Shown one piece after another: positions 10,412 to 20,500 of a stretch of 64,000 bases of DNA. Position numbers and translations under genes: made by a program. The first letter of the stretch is position 1. Each line of letters opens with the position of its first letter. This stretch comes from Furcasterigmium furcatum (lineage: Eukaryota > Ascomycota > Sordariomycetes > Glomerellales > Plectosphaerellaceae), in contig BCIA01000006.1 in NCBI GenBank assembly GCA_001599815.1, positions 2,234,961-2,298,960 of the forward strand. Reading direction: 5' to 3'. The notes beneath the pieces were generated by a model. That model saw only the letters and a program-made list of their open reading frames with translations. It was not told the DNA's origin and ran no database searches.

Positions 10412-12204
10412 TCACGAGGGCTGAGCAGGCCTCTCCTCGAACTTGAGCTCTCCAAGCTCGCACCATCCATTAACGGGCTGTGCGTGTGTCAGCAGCTATC
10501 GCAGTAGGTTTTAGGGGGAGGTGCCAACTAACCAGACAACTCAGATACTTGCACCAGCTGCAAGTGTTGCGGCTCTGGTAGAAATTGTGAAGCAGAGCAA
10601 TGAAGACCGAGATGACGATGATGAGAGCCGCCGCGCGGACGAGCCACCACGCCCACCAAAGCGGCTTGCGGCCCTTGAAGAACCCGGCTGGGCTCTTGAA
10701 GAAGGACGAGAATCCGCCCTCGGTACTGTGGGTATTAACCGTGGTATACGAGGTGTCGTTGCCAATCCTCCTCCTGAGCGAGTTGGGCGAGTGCAGAACG
10801 CAGACGCCGAGCCCAAGGCCCATCAGGAAACCGCCGATATGAGCAAAGTTGTCGAGACCGGGGAGCAGGCCGAGAACGAAGCAGATGACGATGTCGAGGA
10901 AGATGAACATGAGGTCCTTGACGGGGTTGCGACGGTCCTTCCACGAGTAGAGCAGATCCAGCAACGTGAGGGCGATGATGCCGAACAGCGCACCAGAAGC
11001 ACCCGTCGACGCCTCACCGTTGCCCGCAAAGTTGGCACCCAGGATGTTGCCGAAGATACCGGCGCTAACGTAGACCAACAGGAAACGAAGGGATCCGATG
11101 GCCCTCTCCATGTCCTTGGCCAGAGTCAACTGCACCAGCATGTTGATGGCCAGGTGAATCAGACCCGCGTGCAGGAAGATGGGCAGGATGAAGCGGAACC
11201 ACTGGTTCGGCTCGCCTTCGTTGGGATCGGGGACGCCGCCGAAGCCGCAGAGATCGCCGAGGGAGCACTGGTAGCCGGGGTCGTTGGTGTCGCTCGAAGT
11301 CACGCTGGGGCAGGGCCAGGTGGGAGCCGGGGTAACCCCACGGAGTTCGGGCAGAGAATGCATGCAGGCGACGTAACGGGCGCCGGAGTTGATGAGGACG
11401 TAGAAGGAGGGACCGATCATGGGGTTGAACGTCGGCTTGATCATGATGGGGGAGCCGGTCAAATTGGCTGGGATATGTTAGCTGTCGAGTCCAGCGATCC
11501 GCGTCGTGTCCAGCGGACTTACCATTCTTCACGATGAGGCCGATGAAGGTGCCGATCTGAGCCACGGTGAAGATGTAGCAGACCCAGGGAATACGCTGCT
11601 TGTCGGAGCCGAGCATGCCCAGTTGGCCGAGGCCGACCTTCTTCGACTTCCTCGACCTCTGGCCGCCCTGCTGGCCCTGTGCATCGTAGACGTGGTCGCT
11701 CATCTCGGGGTCCTTAGGCTGTTCATTCAGAGCCTGGGTAGAGCTCTGTGCCTGGTTCTGCAGGGGGATGTCGTCGCCAAAATGCGCCTGGGGCGGCCTG
11801 TTGGAGACGGGGGAGATGGAGCTGGCGCCGCTGCCGTAGTATGCCGTATCTTGGTTGCCATAAGGCCCCTGGGCGGGAGACATGCTGCCATAGACGTTCT
11901 GGTTCTGGTTGTTGTAGTTGTTGTTGTAAGCCATGTTGTTGTGTCGGAACCCGTCCTGGGTCGAGTCTACCGGGTTTGACGGGTCGTCGAAGACGGTATC
12001 GAAGGGCGAGACGGTGTCAGCACGCTGCGGGGGCCGGCTGCCATGTGCTGCGCCGGCAGGGGCAGGGCTGTAAGGAGGAGCAGGCGTGGAAGCTATGGAG
12101 GGTTCGTAGGCGCTGCGACCGCTGCCGTAGTAGGGAGTCTGGTGTTGTTGAGTCGGGTTGGTTGACGGCGGGCGGTTGCCGTAATAGAAGTCGTTCGTGG
12201 CCAT
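10412..12204 (-). CDS. Rhomboid-family intramembrane serine protease
   Basis: Three exons: 12204-11523, 11467-10533, 10477-10412 (1683 nt, 560 aa). The first about 200 residues are Asn/Gln/Ser/Pro/Tyr-rich and disordered, followed by a basic patch and a first membrane helix. The rhomboid core follows: RFILPIFLHAGLIHLAINM, the catalytic GASGALFG (Ser385), and the helix carrying NFAHIGGFLMG (His437). A further membrane helix and a short Cys-containing luminal-type end come after. Ser-His dyad and spacing are intact, so an active protease is expected, probably in the secretory pathway because no mitochondrial presequence is seen. The ATG at 12204 is the first in this frame; the frame is open further upstream but without an ATG. 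The last exon is only 66 nt and was placed from a GTTAGT donor and conserved C-terminal composition. Confidence 0.93.
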
Positions 12205-14379
12205 GGCTGTGGCTGCAGCTCCGGTGGCGGCAATACGAGACGAGACAGTCGGGGTGATGAGGACTGGAGGACTGGGTGGTGCAGGGTCTTTGTTTGTTTG
12301 GCGGAGAGACAAACAAACGAATTTCGCTTGGGGTGATGATGGAAATGGAGGGGAAATAGCGTGAAGAAAGGGGACCCGGTCGGGTTGGCGTGGGTTTTTG
12401 GGTGGACTGTGACGTCGAATTTCCCCAGGGGCAGCTGATGCGACAGGGCGTTGGCGGTGGTGATTGGGCAGCGGGTCTAAAACCGGGGGCTGACGACGCC
12501 AGTTGTTTAGTGAGCCGACCGCTGGATGTGCTGGCTGGGTTAAAACGCCTAGCGGAACGGCTGCTCAGGGACGGGCAGCGAAAGCGAATCTCAGGACCTG
12601 ACCTGCCGGGACCTAGTGGGTGGAGCTAAGATCTCGGAGCGACAGTCGAGCCAAAATACAGCGGAGGGGCCGGAAAGAGAGGGAGGTGAAAGAGGAGAGC
12701 TGCGAACAAGGAAAAGTGAAAAGAACAAATCGAGGCGACTTGACTCGACCTTCAAAGGCGTCCCACACGAAACAAACGAGTGTAATGCTGAGGGATGGAC
12801 GGGAGGAATTCCAATCAAGACCCTTGAATGCAGCGAGAGGCGCGCGTCGTGTTCTTTTAATGGAACACCTCAAAAGCCGAGGCGGGACAGTGGCACGTAA
12901 TGTGGTGGCAGGGCGCGGCCCGGCAGGCGGATCACGGCATCAGGGAGGGGTGCGCGGCTGGTACAGCGATCAAACCGCCGATGCGCCACTAACATTCCGC
13001 CGTGGGTTTGCCACTTTCTAGCGATGCCTGAATAGTGTAGCGGTTCGTGTGGCACTTGTGGTCCCGGCATAGCCTGACTTTGCCTGTGGCTTGGGGGGCT
13101 GTGCAGCATTTAGAGCGCCAGCCGCTCGTACCAGTCGATCTCCCTCTTCCTAGGACCAAGGTGCTCATCAACAGCTTGACCGCCGTTGAACACCTCACTC
13201 CAACGGCCCGTATTGGGGCTGGCAGGCAGCCTCGAGAACTTCACTTGGGCATTAGTTCAGGATGGGTTATCGCGATGAGCTCCGACCGTCAAAACACCTG
13301 TCGATCAGGCTGGGCATGGGCGAAGTCAACGATACTCGTATTCGACAACCCATTCCCTCCGGACCTCGGGGCTAACATGGCCTGTGAGCTGTCAGCTCCA
13401 GTGACGGCATTTTGCTCCGAGGCCCATTTTCTATCTTTTTACTCCGACTTCCTGACGCTGCTGACGGCGGGATTTTTTGCAGTGTCTTACATGACCCATG
13501 TCTGGGCAGTCTGATGTTGGAGCCGGTGCCGAGCCCATTTGATTCGATCAGCCATCACTCACTCGGGGAGGTCGAACTCCAGCCTCGCTCATGAAACTCC
13601 GAGAAAGGCACACGCAGTCATCGGTCAGGATATCTCGTGCCCTCAGCTCTGTTGTAGGGAGTCTCTGGCGGGCACTTGTATCAGATCATGCCTCCAGGCC
13701 AGAACCTCATTTCCCCCCGCGTGCATTAGGCAAACCTCGATCAGAAGTAAGCCGGCAGGATGGGCATGATGTTAAACGCAAGACGCTTCTTCATTCACTT
13801 TCCCTGGTTCGCTTCCCCAATGCGGAAGGTTGTCGAGTGCCCACCGCTGCATCCTCAAGCATATTAGGTTTAGTCGTCGGTCGTCCAGTGCCCTCGGTGG
13901 CAGTCGCATCACCAGACACGCCAAGGCTTCACTTAGACGACTTTCCATGGAGAGGGCCAAGGTTCTTACTGCACTCAGTAGGGCGATCAGTACTCTGGAT
14001 GCGTCCACTACTGCCGTTTATATGCTGATGGCTCAGCTGGAGGCGTCGTGGCTTCGGTGCAAGCCCCTCCGTGGCCTCAACGAGGTCATGGGAAGCGAGC
14101 GTGGCAACAACAGTGGCATGAGACTCTGCAAGAGACGGCGAGACACAGAAACTTACTTCATGAGTTGCAGAATATTGAAGATTTTTGAGTAGTTTTCATT
14201 ACCTGATCTGTTGAGTGAAGGCGGGGGAGACGGAGGCTTGCCGAGTGTATAAAAAGCCGCCTGATGTTCTCAGTCTCGACTGTAATCGCAACATCCAAAG
14301 GCGACACAACCTCATTCAAGCAGATTTTCCCTTCCTTACAGGCTGCAGACTCCTCGAACTTCAATTACACGCACTCATT
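12205..14379. other. divergent intergenic region, rhomboid / secreted Cys-rich gene
   Basis: About 2.2 kb containing the promoters of two divergent genes. Near the rhomboid start the sequence has an inverted TTTGTTTG...CAAACAAAC (about 12292-12317). The long overlapping ORFs at 12600-14200 occur in several frames at once with Cys/Trp/Arg-rich translations and look like chance frames. A TATA-like element close to the right end is annotated separately. Confidence 0.45.
14248..14255 (+). promoter_or_regulatory. TATA box of the secreted Cys-rich protein gene
   Basis: TATAAAAA about 130 bp upstream of the start codon at 14380. This is a typical distance for a strongly regulated fungal promoter, with room for a roughly 90-nt leader. 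Confidence 0.55.
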
Positions 14380-14755
14380 ATGAAGGCCTCGTCCCTCCTT
14401 TCCCTTCTCGGCCTTGCCAGCCTCTCCATTGCCGGCATCGTTCCTCGGGACGAAGACAGCAGTATGCTCGAGAGTGAGTCGGACCGATCCCCTGCATGAA
14501 CTGCAGACAACTGCCGTAAATCTCCGAAGACGGGGGCTGAGCTGACACGTTCTCCTCACACGTACAGAGCGCTGCGGCAACTACAACGCCGTTTCCGCCT
14601 GCCAGTCGCAGTGCAGGGTTAACCACAATCCCACCAGCCAGTGCGCCAGCTGCGGCGGCCAGCCGAGCTGCCACGCCAGCTGCGAATCGACTGTGTTGGC
14701 CAGGCGAAATCGTTGCTACAACTGCTGCCAGGCGCGCTGCACCACTTGCAGCTAA
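14380..14755 (+). CDS. small secreted cysteine-rich pre-pro-protein (effector-like)
   Basis: Two exons, 14380-14473 and 14568-14755 (282 nt, 93 aa); the 94-nt intron has a GTGAGT donor and a CTGAC branch-like site. Residues 1-19 form a clear signal peptide. A short acidic pro-segment follows and ends in Lys-Arg at 32-33, a Kex2 site; the intron splits the Lys codon. The predicted mature part is 60 residues with 12 cysteines at 1, 10, 14, 24, 27, 33, 37, 48, 51, 52, 56, 59. The pattern CxxxC-x9/10-CxxC occurs twice with a period of 23-24 residues, followed by a closing CxxxCxxC. No known family was recognised. Role is inferred only: an extracellular disulfide-rich protein, such as a host-interaction effector, antimicrobial peptide or wall protein. 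An internal Arg-Arg could be a second processing site. Confidence 0.75.
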
Positions 14756-15774
14756 GTGCTGAGGTGATTTGCGACCTGGACGGGAGGCCAAAGGCTTCAA
14801 TCCAGGGTGGCATGGAGCGCGGCATGTCTTACGTTCGAGGCCACTAGCAACAATATCAGGTTTCGTTAGTTATTCAACAATCAATCAAATCTCTCTCTTC
14901 TCCGGACGTGGACCGAGACCTAAGTCCGTGATGCCCCGGTGCCGGCTTCAATTCCCCGGTCCCCACAAATGCCGGGCCAGCCCCGCCAGTGGACGAGGCT
15001 CATGCAGTGCAGTGCCGGGCTTGCTGACGACGATCCGAGGCTCAGCTTGCTCTGGCAATCCGGTAACGCCATCATCGATGACTGGTAGCAATGCCTCTGG
15101 ATCGGCAAGTGAGGTCTCGGGATGCTTCTATTCTTGTCTTCATTTCGCCAGAACTGTCTCGTCAGAACTCCTTCGAAGGATCATCCCTGGCAGTGTCAAC
15201 GCCTTGGTTTCCCCCAATCGAGATGTCCATCCATCGAGGGGCCCGCGTCTCGTGCGCAGCTTCAATCAGTTCCAGAAAGCCAATCCTTCTCTGGATGGTT
15301 TGTCGCAGTGATGTCTGGTCTGCATCATGCCGGCGTCCTCGCCCAGGGCACAGTCGATGATAAAATTCCAAAATGATAGAGTCGACAATCTGCACTTCAA
15401 TCAACGGGGTCATGTTGTATGACTCGAGAGGATAGACCTTCAGATTCCATGTTGATCTGGAGACAAACATGCATTTCGAGGTTTCGAATGGGCCTCATGC
15501 CCCCTGTTGAAGTCGGCGGCGCATAGACCACCTCTGTACTTTAAGTGCCCGCCCCTGATAAGGTGCTTATCGGAGACCCGGCCCCACTACCACTGACAGT
15601 CGCTCCATCTCAGCCAGCCCGAGTCAAGAAGAGTGAAGCTTGAGATGTTCAAACAACCTCTAAAAGCAAAAGCTCACGAAATCCCATCCATTCTCGGCCA
15701 CTACTTAGGAAACAACTTCAACAAGGCACGTCTATCAGTAATCTCAATCACGGGACATCGTTCCACAACCAACC
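14756..15774. other. intergenic region
   Basis: About 1 kb between two plus-strand genes. A minus-strand ATG-started frame of 102 codons (15470-15165) has an unremarkable composition and could be a small gene, but nothing identifies it and its second half looks random. It is not annotated as a gene. Confidence 0.4.
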
Positions 15775-16245
15775 ATGGGCAACGTCGCCAAAAAGAGAAG
15801 GTCCAAGGGCCCCAAGCCCAGCACCTCTCAACCAAACCAGCCAAAAGCCGCCAGCGCTGCATTGGAAAACATCCCTCTCACCGAGTCCGGCGAGCCCATC
15901 TTCTCCATCGACATCTTGCCCACCAAGGTCAACCTCGCCTCGATACCTGTACAGGGCGAGACACGCGCGCCGCTACCCGAGACCCGGATGAACCGCGACG
16001 CCAGGCGACGACTCGAAAATATCGAGCGCTACCGGAAGGAGGTCAAGAGATCTCTACGCATCCCTGAGGATTCGGAGGAGACGACCAAGGAAGTTGAGAA
16101 GCGCGTGGCAGCGTGGACCAGGTCGCAGGACGCGAAGAAGGTCAAGCGGGAGGACTCCAAGCACGCCAGGAGGAAAGCGAAGACACAGGCTGCGGACTCC
16201 AAGCTGAGCAAGGAGATGAAAAAGCGGGCAAGCAAGAGACGGTGA
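15775..16245 (+). CDS. basic conserved-looking hypothetical protein, probably nuclear/nucleolar
   Basis: An uninterrupted 156-aa frame starting ATGGGCAACG. The protein is strongly basic: a Lys/Arg-rich N-terminus (KKRRSKGPK), a middle part with a few hydrophobic residues (about 40-60), then a charged helix-prone region from about 75 to the end that finishes in clusters of Lys/Arg. This resembles small ribosome-biogenesis or nucleolar proteins, but I recognise no named family. Codon usage matches neighbouring real genes and no alternative frame is open over the same length. The gene converges with the membrane-protein gene to the right. Function unknown. Confidence 0.65.
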   Translation: MGNVAKKRRSKGPKPSTSQPNQPKAASAALENIPLTESGEPIFSIDILPTKVNLASIPVQGETRAPLPETRMNRDARRRLENIERYRKEVKRSLRIPEDSEETTKEVEKRVAAWTRSQDAKKVKREDSKHARRKAKTQAADSKLSKEMKKRASKRR

Positions 16246-16537
16246 AGAGCGGCAGAGTCGAAAGTTTCCTTCCTCGTCGTCTATTCACTACTACTTCAAG
16301 GGGCCTGGATTCAACGGCCACGGCGTTTAGGGGTTCGAAAGCGCTGTTTTCAGGGTCGGCAAAAGGCCCAAACTGCATTCGTCGCCGGCATGGCTCGTCG
16401 GCGCTATTACCGGGCATAGGGGAGATCTGATCGTAGACATCAAAACACGGGCTTGCTCCTTGCAAGCCGCCAGAACGCCGCCGTTTAGTACATGAAATAT
16501 ACACCATCTCGTACAGTCGCCCCGGTCGCAGCGACGG

Positions 16538-17086
16538 CTACGGCTTCTTCCCGTCCTCGCCCTTCTCGTCCTCCTTCTCCTTGCTCCCGGGCAGCACCTC
16601 CTTCACCTGGTCCATTATGATCCCGCTCAGGCCCTTGCCCTCCTCAAGCGCCTGCTGGTGCTCCTCCCAGCGCTTCTTCTGCCAGTCCTCGGTGGCCTCG
16701 GTGCCGTACCAGAGCTTCTCGAGCTTGCCGCGCTTCTGCGCCTCGAGGCGCCGCATCTCCTCCTCGGAAACGCCGAGCTTACGCATGCGCTCCTCGCGCA
16801 GGCGACGCTGGGTCTCCCGCGCCGCCTCGGGCATCTCGGAGCTGAAGGTCTTGGACATGCGGTCGCCGATGCGCTGGTGGATGGACCGGCCGGTGTAGTC
16901 GTACGCGAGCTGGGAAGCGGACATGGAGAATCCCGCGGAGAGAATACCGAAGCGCCAGTCCAGCCGGCGCGGGGGGAGCAGCATGATGATCGGGCAGATG
17001 ATGACGCCGGCGATGGCGGCATTGTGGAGGAGAGGTGGTGTCGGGGCTTGTTCGGGGCCTGTGCCCGTGGGCTGTTGGGCAGCCAT
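16538..17086 (-). CDS. small conserved membrane protein ('rhomboid family membrane protein' type)
   Basis: A 182-aa frame. I chose the ATG at 17086 because the residues upstream in the same open frame look like untranslated sequence. A Pro/Gln-rich N-terminus is followed by a hydrophobic segment (residues about 22-38), an RRLDWRFG-type loop, and a second weakly hydrophobic segment leading to QLAYDYTGRS. The second half is a charged coiled-coil-like region (RRLREERMRKLG, then Lys/Glu-rich). Similar fungal proteins are often labelled 'rhomboid family membrane protein', but no Ser-His protease motif is present, so proteolysis should not be assumed. Location is perhaps mitochondrial, by inference only. 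Transcribed in the same direction as the large GHKL gene to its right. Confidence 0.7.
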   Translation of the reverse strand: MAAQQPTGTGPEQAPTPPLLHNAAIAGVIICPIIMLLPPRRLDWRFGILSAGFSMSASQLAYDYTGRSIHQRIGDRMSKTFSSEMPEAARETQRRLREERMRKLGVSEEEMRRLEAQKRGKLEKLWYGTEATEDWQKKRWEEHQQALEEGKGLSGIIMDQVKEVLPGSKEKEDEKGEDGKKP

Positions 17087-17573
17087 TGTGGGGAATGTGG
17101 TGCCGCTGGCGTTTCTTGAAGCTGGATATGAACAAACAGTGCCTGAATCAGCTTGGGCAGTGGTATGCGAACTCGTGGGATCGGCTGTGGCGGTGTTTCG
17201 AAATCGGTTGTCGGTGATGGGGATGGAGAGATGATGCCGCTCGACCAAAAAATCTCGGCCCACGGACGTAGCTCCAGAACCCGGGACCCACTTTCCCGGC
17301 CTGGGGCCGACTCGACTTGTACGCATCATGTCTCTCACCTCAGTCGAGGGCCAACCACGTCCGCTCAGTCCATCTTGACCTAGACGACTGGATCAACCTG
17401 CCAGCTCACAACATGCGCAGACAAACGAAAGTCTGTAATAACGTGCATTCTCTCATCCTAACCCCTCACAGAACTAAAGAGTCTATAACTCCATTGAGGA
17501 GATGAATCCATGAAAACACAGACGCTGGATGCCCCAAACGCCGTACGATGCCGAAAACACAAAAGCCCCCCGT
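17087..17573. other. intergenic region
   Basis: About 490 nt between the start of the 182-aa protein gene and the stop of the GHKL-ATPase gene, both on the minus strand. It should hold the promoter of the former and the 3' UTR of the latter. No gene seen. Confidence 0.5.
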
Positions 17574-20500
17574 CTATTCAAAGGGATGATACCCACGCTT
17601 CCCTCCCTGCGGCTCGCTCGACGGGCTATAAGGGGGCGGCGCATGGCCATGTTGCTGCTGGTGGCTCTGAGAGCGCGACGGCGGCGCCGGCGGTGCAGCG
17701 ACAGCAGCCCTCGCCGGCTGTCCCGTCCACTGTGCCGTCTTCACGACCATCTTGGCAAAGTACTGCTGTACGAAAGATTCCCTGCACGTGGTTAGCTCCA
17801 ATCACGGGGGACGGGTGTCAGCGGAACGACATACGTGTAATAGCTATGGTCCGAGTTGTGCGACTGGACCAGATTGTGCGCCAGCTCGTGCGCAAGAACA
17901 ACCCACCACCAGACGGCGGCCTCGGCCTTTGCCTCGCCCTGCGCGACCGCCTGGCCCTCGAGCTTCTTGGCGTGGAGCTGGAGGAAGAACCGCAGGTTGC
18001 AGAAGATGCTGCCGTTGCTGTTGAACGCGATGGTGCCGCCGACCTCGTCGTAGAAGACGTGCAGCACACCCGGCGAGAGGGAGTAGACACCGCCGATCTC
18101 GACGAGCAGCGCCGCGAAGGCGTTGATGGCGCCCGTGTTAGCCATAAGGAACTTGCCCGGGTCTGCGGACATATCCTTAGCCATGAACACCTTCATGCCG
18201 TTGGAAGCCTCGGCGATGAAGGTGATGTTCTTGGCCGAAGTGCTGTCGCAGTAGGTTGCCTGCTCCTTGACCTCGTTCATGCTCGGGGGTGAGAAGAGGT
18301 GGTTCGAGTCGTGCGAGCGAGTCGAGTTGATGGCGTTGAGCAAGTTCTGCTGCACAGCTGCCGGGCTCGTGACCCTGCCGTCGTCTTTGGGTTTGCCAGC
18401 CTGGCCGGTGCCCTGCTGCTGGACGGCAGGTCCTGAGGGCTGATTGTCGAGGTACTTGCCGAGGTTCTGCTGCGCCTGGCTCTCGGCCTCAGGGTTGCTT
18501 CCACTGCTGCCGCCGGCATTCTCAAACCCGAAGCGTCGAGACAAGTCCGAGAACAGTCCGCGGCCGCCCCTCTTAGACGGTTGAGCAACGGGCATCTTCT
18601 GAGACTCATCAGGGCTCTCATTGCCAAAGGAGCCAGGCATGGCGGGTGTGGGCTCCGGGGTCCTAGCCGCTTCCCTTGCTGCTTCGGCCGCCTTGGCCTG
18701 CTGGCTCCATTCTTGCTCACGCTCCTGAATGCGCTTCTGCTCAGCTTCCAGCGCCTTGCGCCTCTCTTCGTCCGCGACGCGGGCCTCAGCGGCCTTGGCG
18801 CGCAGGATACGGTCGACGTTGTATCCACGGGCCCTGAGACCAAGCAGGTCCAGCGTCAAGAACGGCTCGAAGAAGAAGTAGGCTTGCTGGTTCGGCCTTG
18901 TCAAGATGTGCTGGCAGAGGGCCTGTCCGGCCTGGTACATATCGAGCTTGCCCTCGGCAGAGATGTACAATACCAAACCAGACCGGACCATCGCCCCTGC
19001 GGCAGACCGCTTCTCGGAGTGACTCTGGCTGTGACCCCTCAGCGACCGCCGCAGTGAGACGGACTGCACAATCTCAACTGTAAGGTTCTTCTCCAGCCAT
19101 TTGGCATCGTGCTTCACTACGTCCCTCCTGTAACTGCTGTACTCATGCAGGAAAATCTTCGTCCGCTCTAAGAAGTGCTTGCGCAGTTGTAGGGCCTTGT
19201 CCTGCTTGTCGACATGAGGGCCGAACCTAACCTGCTCCTCAACCAGGTCGCTGAGCTTCCTCGCGCCCAGAGCAAGGTAGAAGTCCTCGAGGATCTCCTC
19301 CTCGGGACAGGTCATGAGATAGTCCTTGAAGAGCCTGTAGCTGATGATGTCGTCTAAAATGACAATACGGCTAGCATCGGTGAGCTGGTACTGCTTGATC
19401 GGCGCGTCCTCCTCGTCTTCCAGGTCGATGAGCTTGTCTTTCGACGGGGAGGTGATCTCCTTGCCAGCGAGCAGGAACGGCGCCGACCTCATCGCCTTGA
19501 AGAGCTCCTTGTCCTTCTTGAGCGTCGAGATGCTCTCAGCCAGAGACTTCAGCAGCGCACTGTACTTATCCGCGCTCTGCAGAAGGCTTAGCAGGCGGGC
19601 GGGCTCGCTGCATGCCAGTCTAGCAATCTCCTGCTTGGAGGGCTCTGTTTTCGCGCCGCACTTGAAAAGGAAAGCGTTGGCCTCCGAGCCAAAATCGACG
19701 AAATCGAAGATGTTGCCGTACGTTGCCGAGGAGCCAAGATAGCACCTCTGAGGGCTGACGTGCACAACACTAGAGTCATGAGAAGAGACCCTTGATTTCT
19801 CGCTTCGGTGCACGCCGTTGCGGTTCTGGCGAGCAACGGGGACAATGAGCGCATCCTGGAGCTTAGCCAGGTTGTTGCCACCCAAGTCAGGGCCTCGGAG
19901 CCCGAAGTACGAGAAGAGCTTGACAGCCATTGCATGGTCCTTCGGCGGTTGAGCCAGCAGACGCGAAACACATTCCCCAATAGGTGGCTCCCTAAGGACG
20001 CCAAACTTGCTGGCGTGGGCGTGCAGGTCCTTGCTCAGGATCTTGAACCCCAGAATCGCGGCATCCTCGTTGGTGAAGCACTCGGCCGGTGACACCAGCT
20101 TTTTCTCGCTGCCCTGGATCGGCAAGATGGCCTTGGGGCTCATGGCCAGATTGTGCGAACCGTAGCCGTTGATGGTATGATTGGCAATGAAGTACGTCCT
20201 AGCCTGGATCCTCAGCTCGGCGTCCTGCGAGGCCATCATGTCGACGAGCTCCTGAGCATTGGGGTGAGGCCGCAGGCCGAGGCCGGCGAGAAAGCGGCCC
20301 TCAGGACTGGCAGACCTGAAGCTGCCGGGCGGGCCAGGCCATTGCAAGATGGGCAGTCTGAGTGCCCTGAGTGAGTCCTTGGGCTCAAACAGCTCTGACA
20401 CCTTGAACAACTGAGAAGTCGCCTTGGTCGGCTCCATGCCCTTCGGGCCAGCTTCCGCGGGGCAGATGCGCGATTCCCTCAGCTTCTTAAGATCTGCAAA

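Noticed and set aside
16538..17086. Reading the small membrane protein as an active rhomboid protease
   Set aside because: It lacks the GxSG and catalytic His helices; only two hydrophobic segments are visible. The real protease is the gene at 10412-12204.
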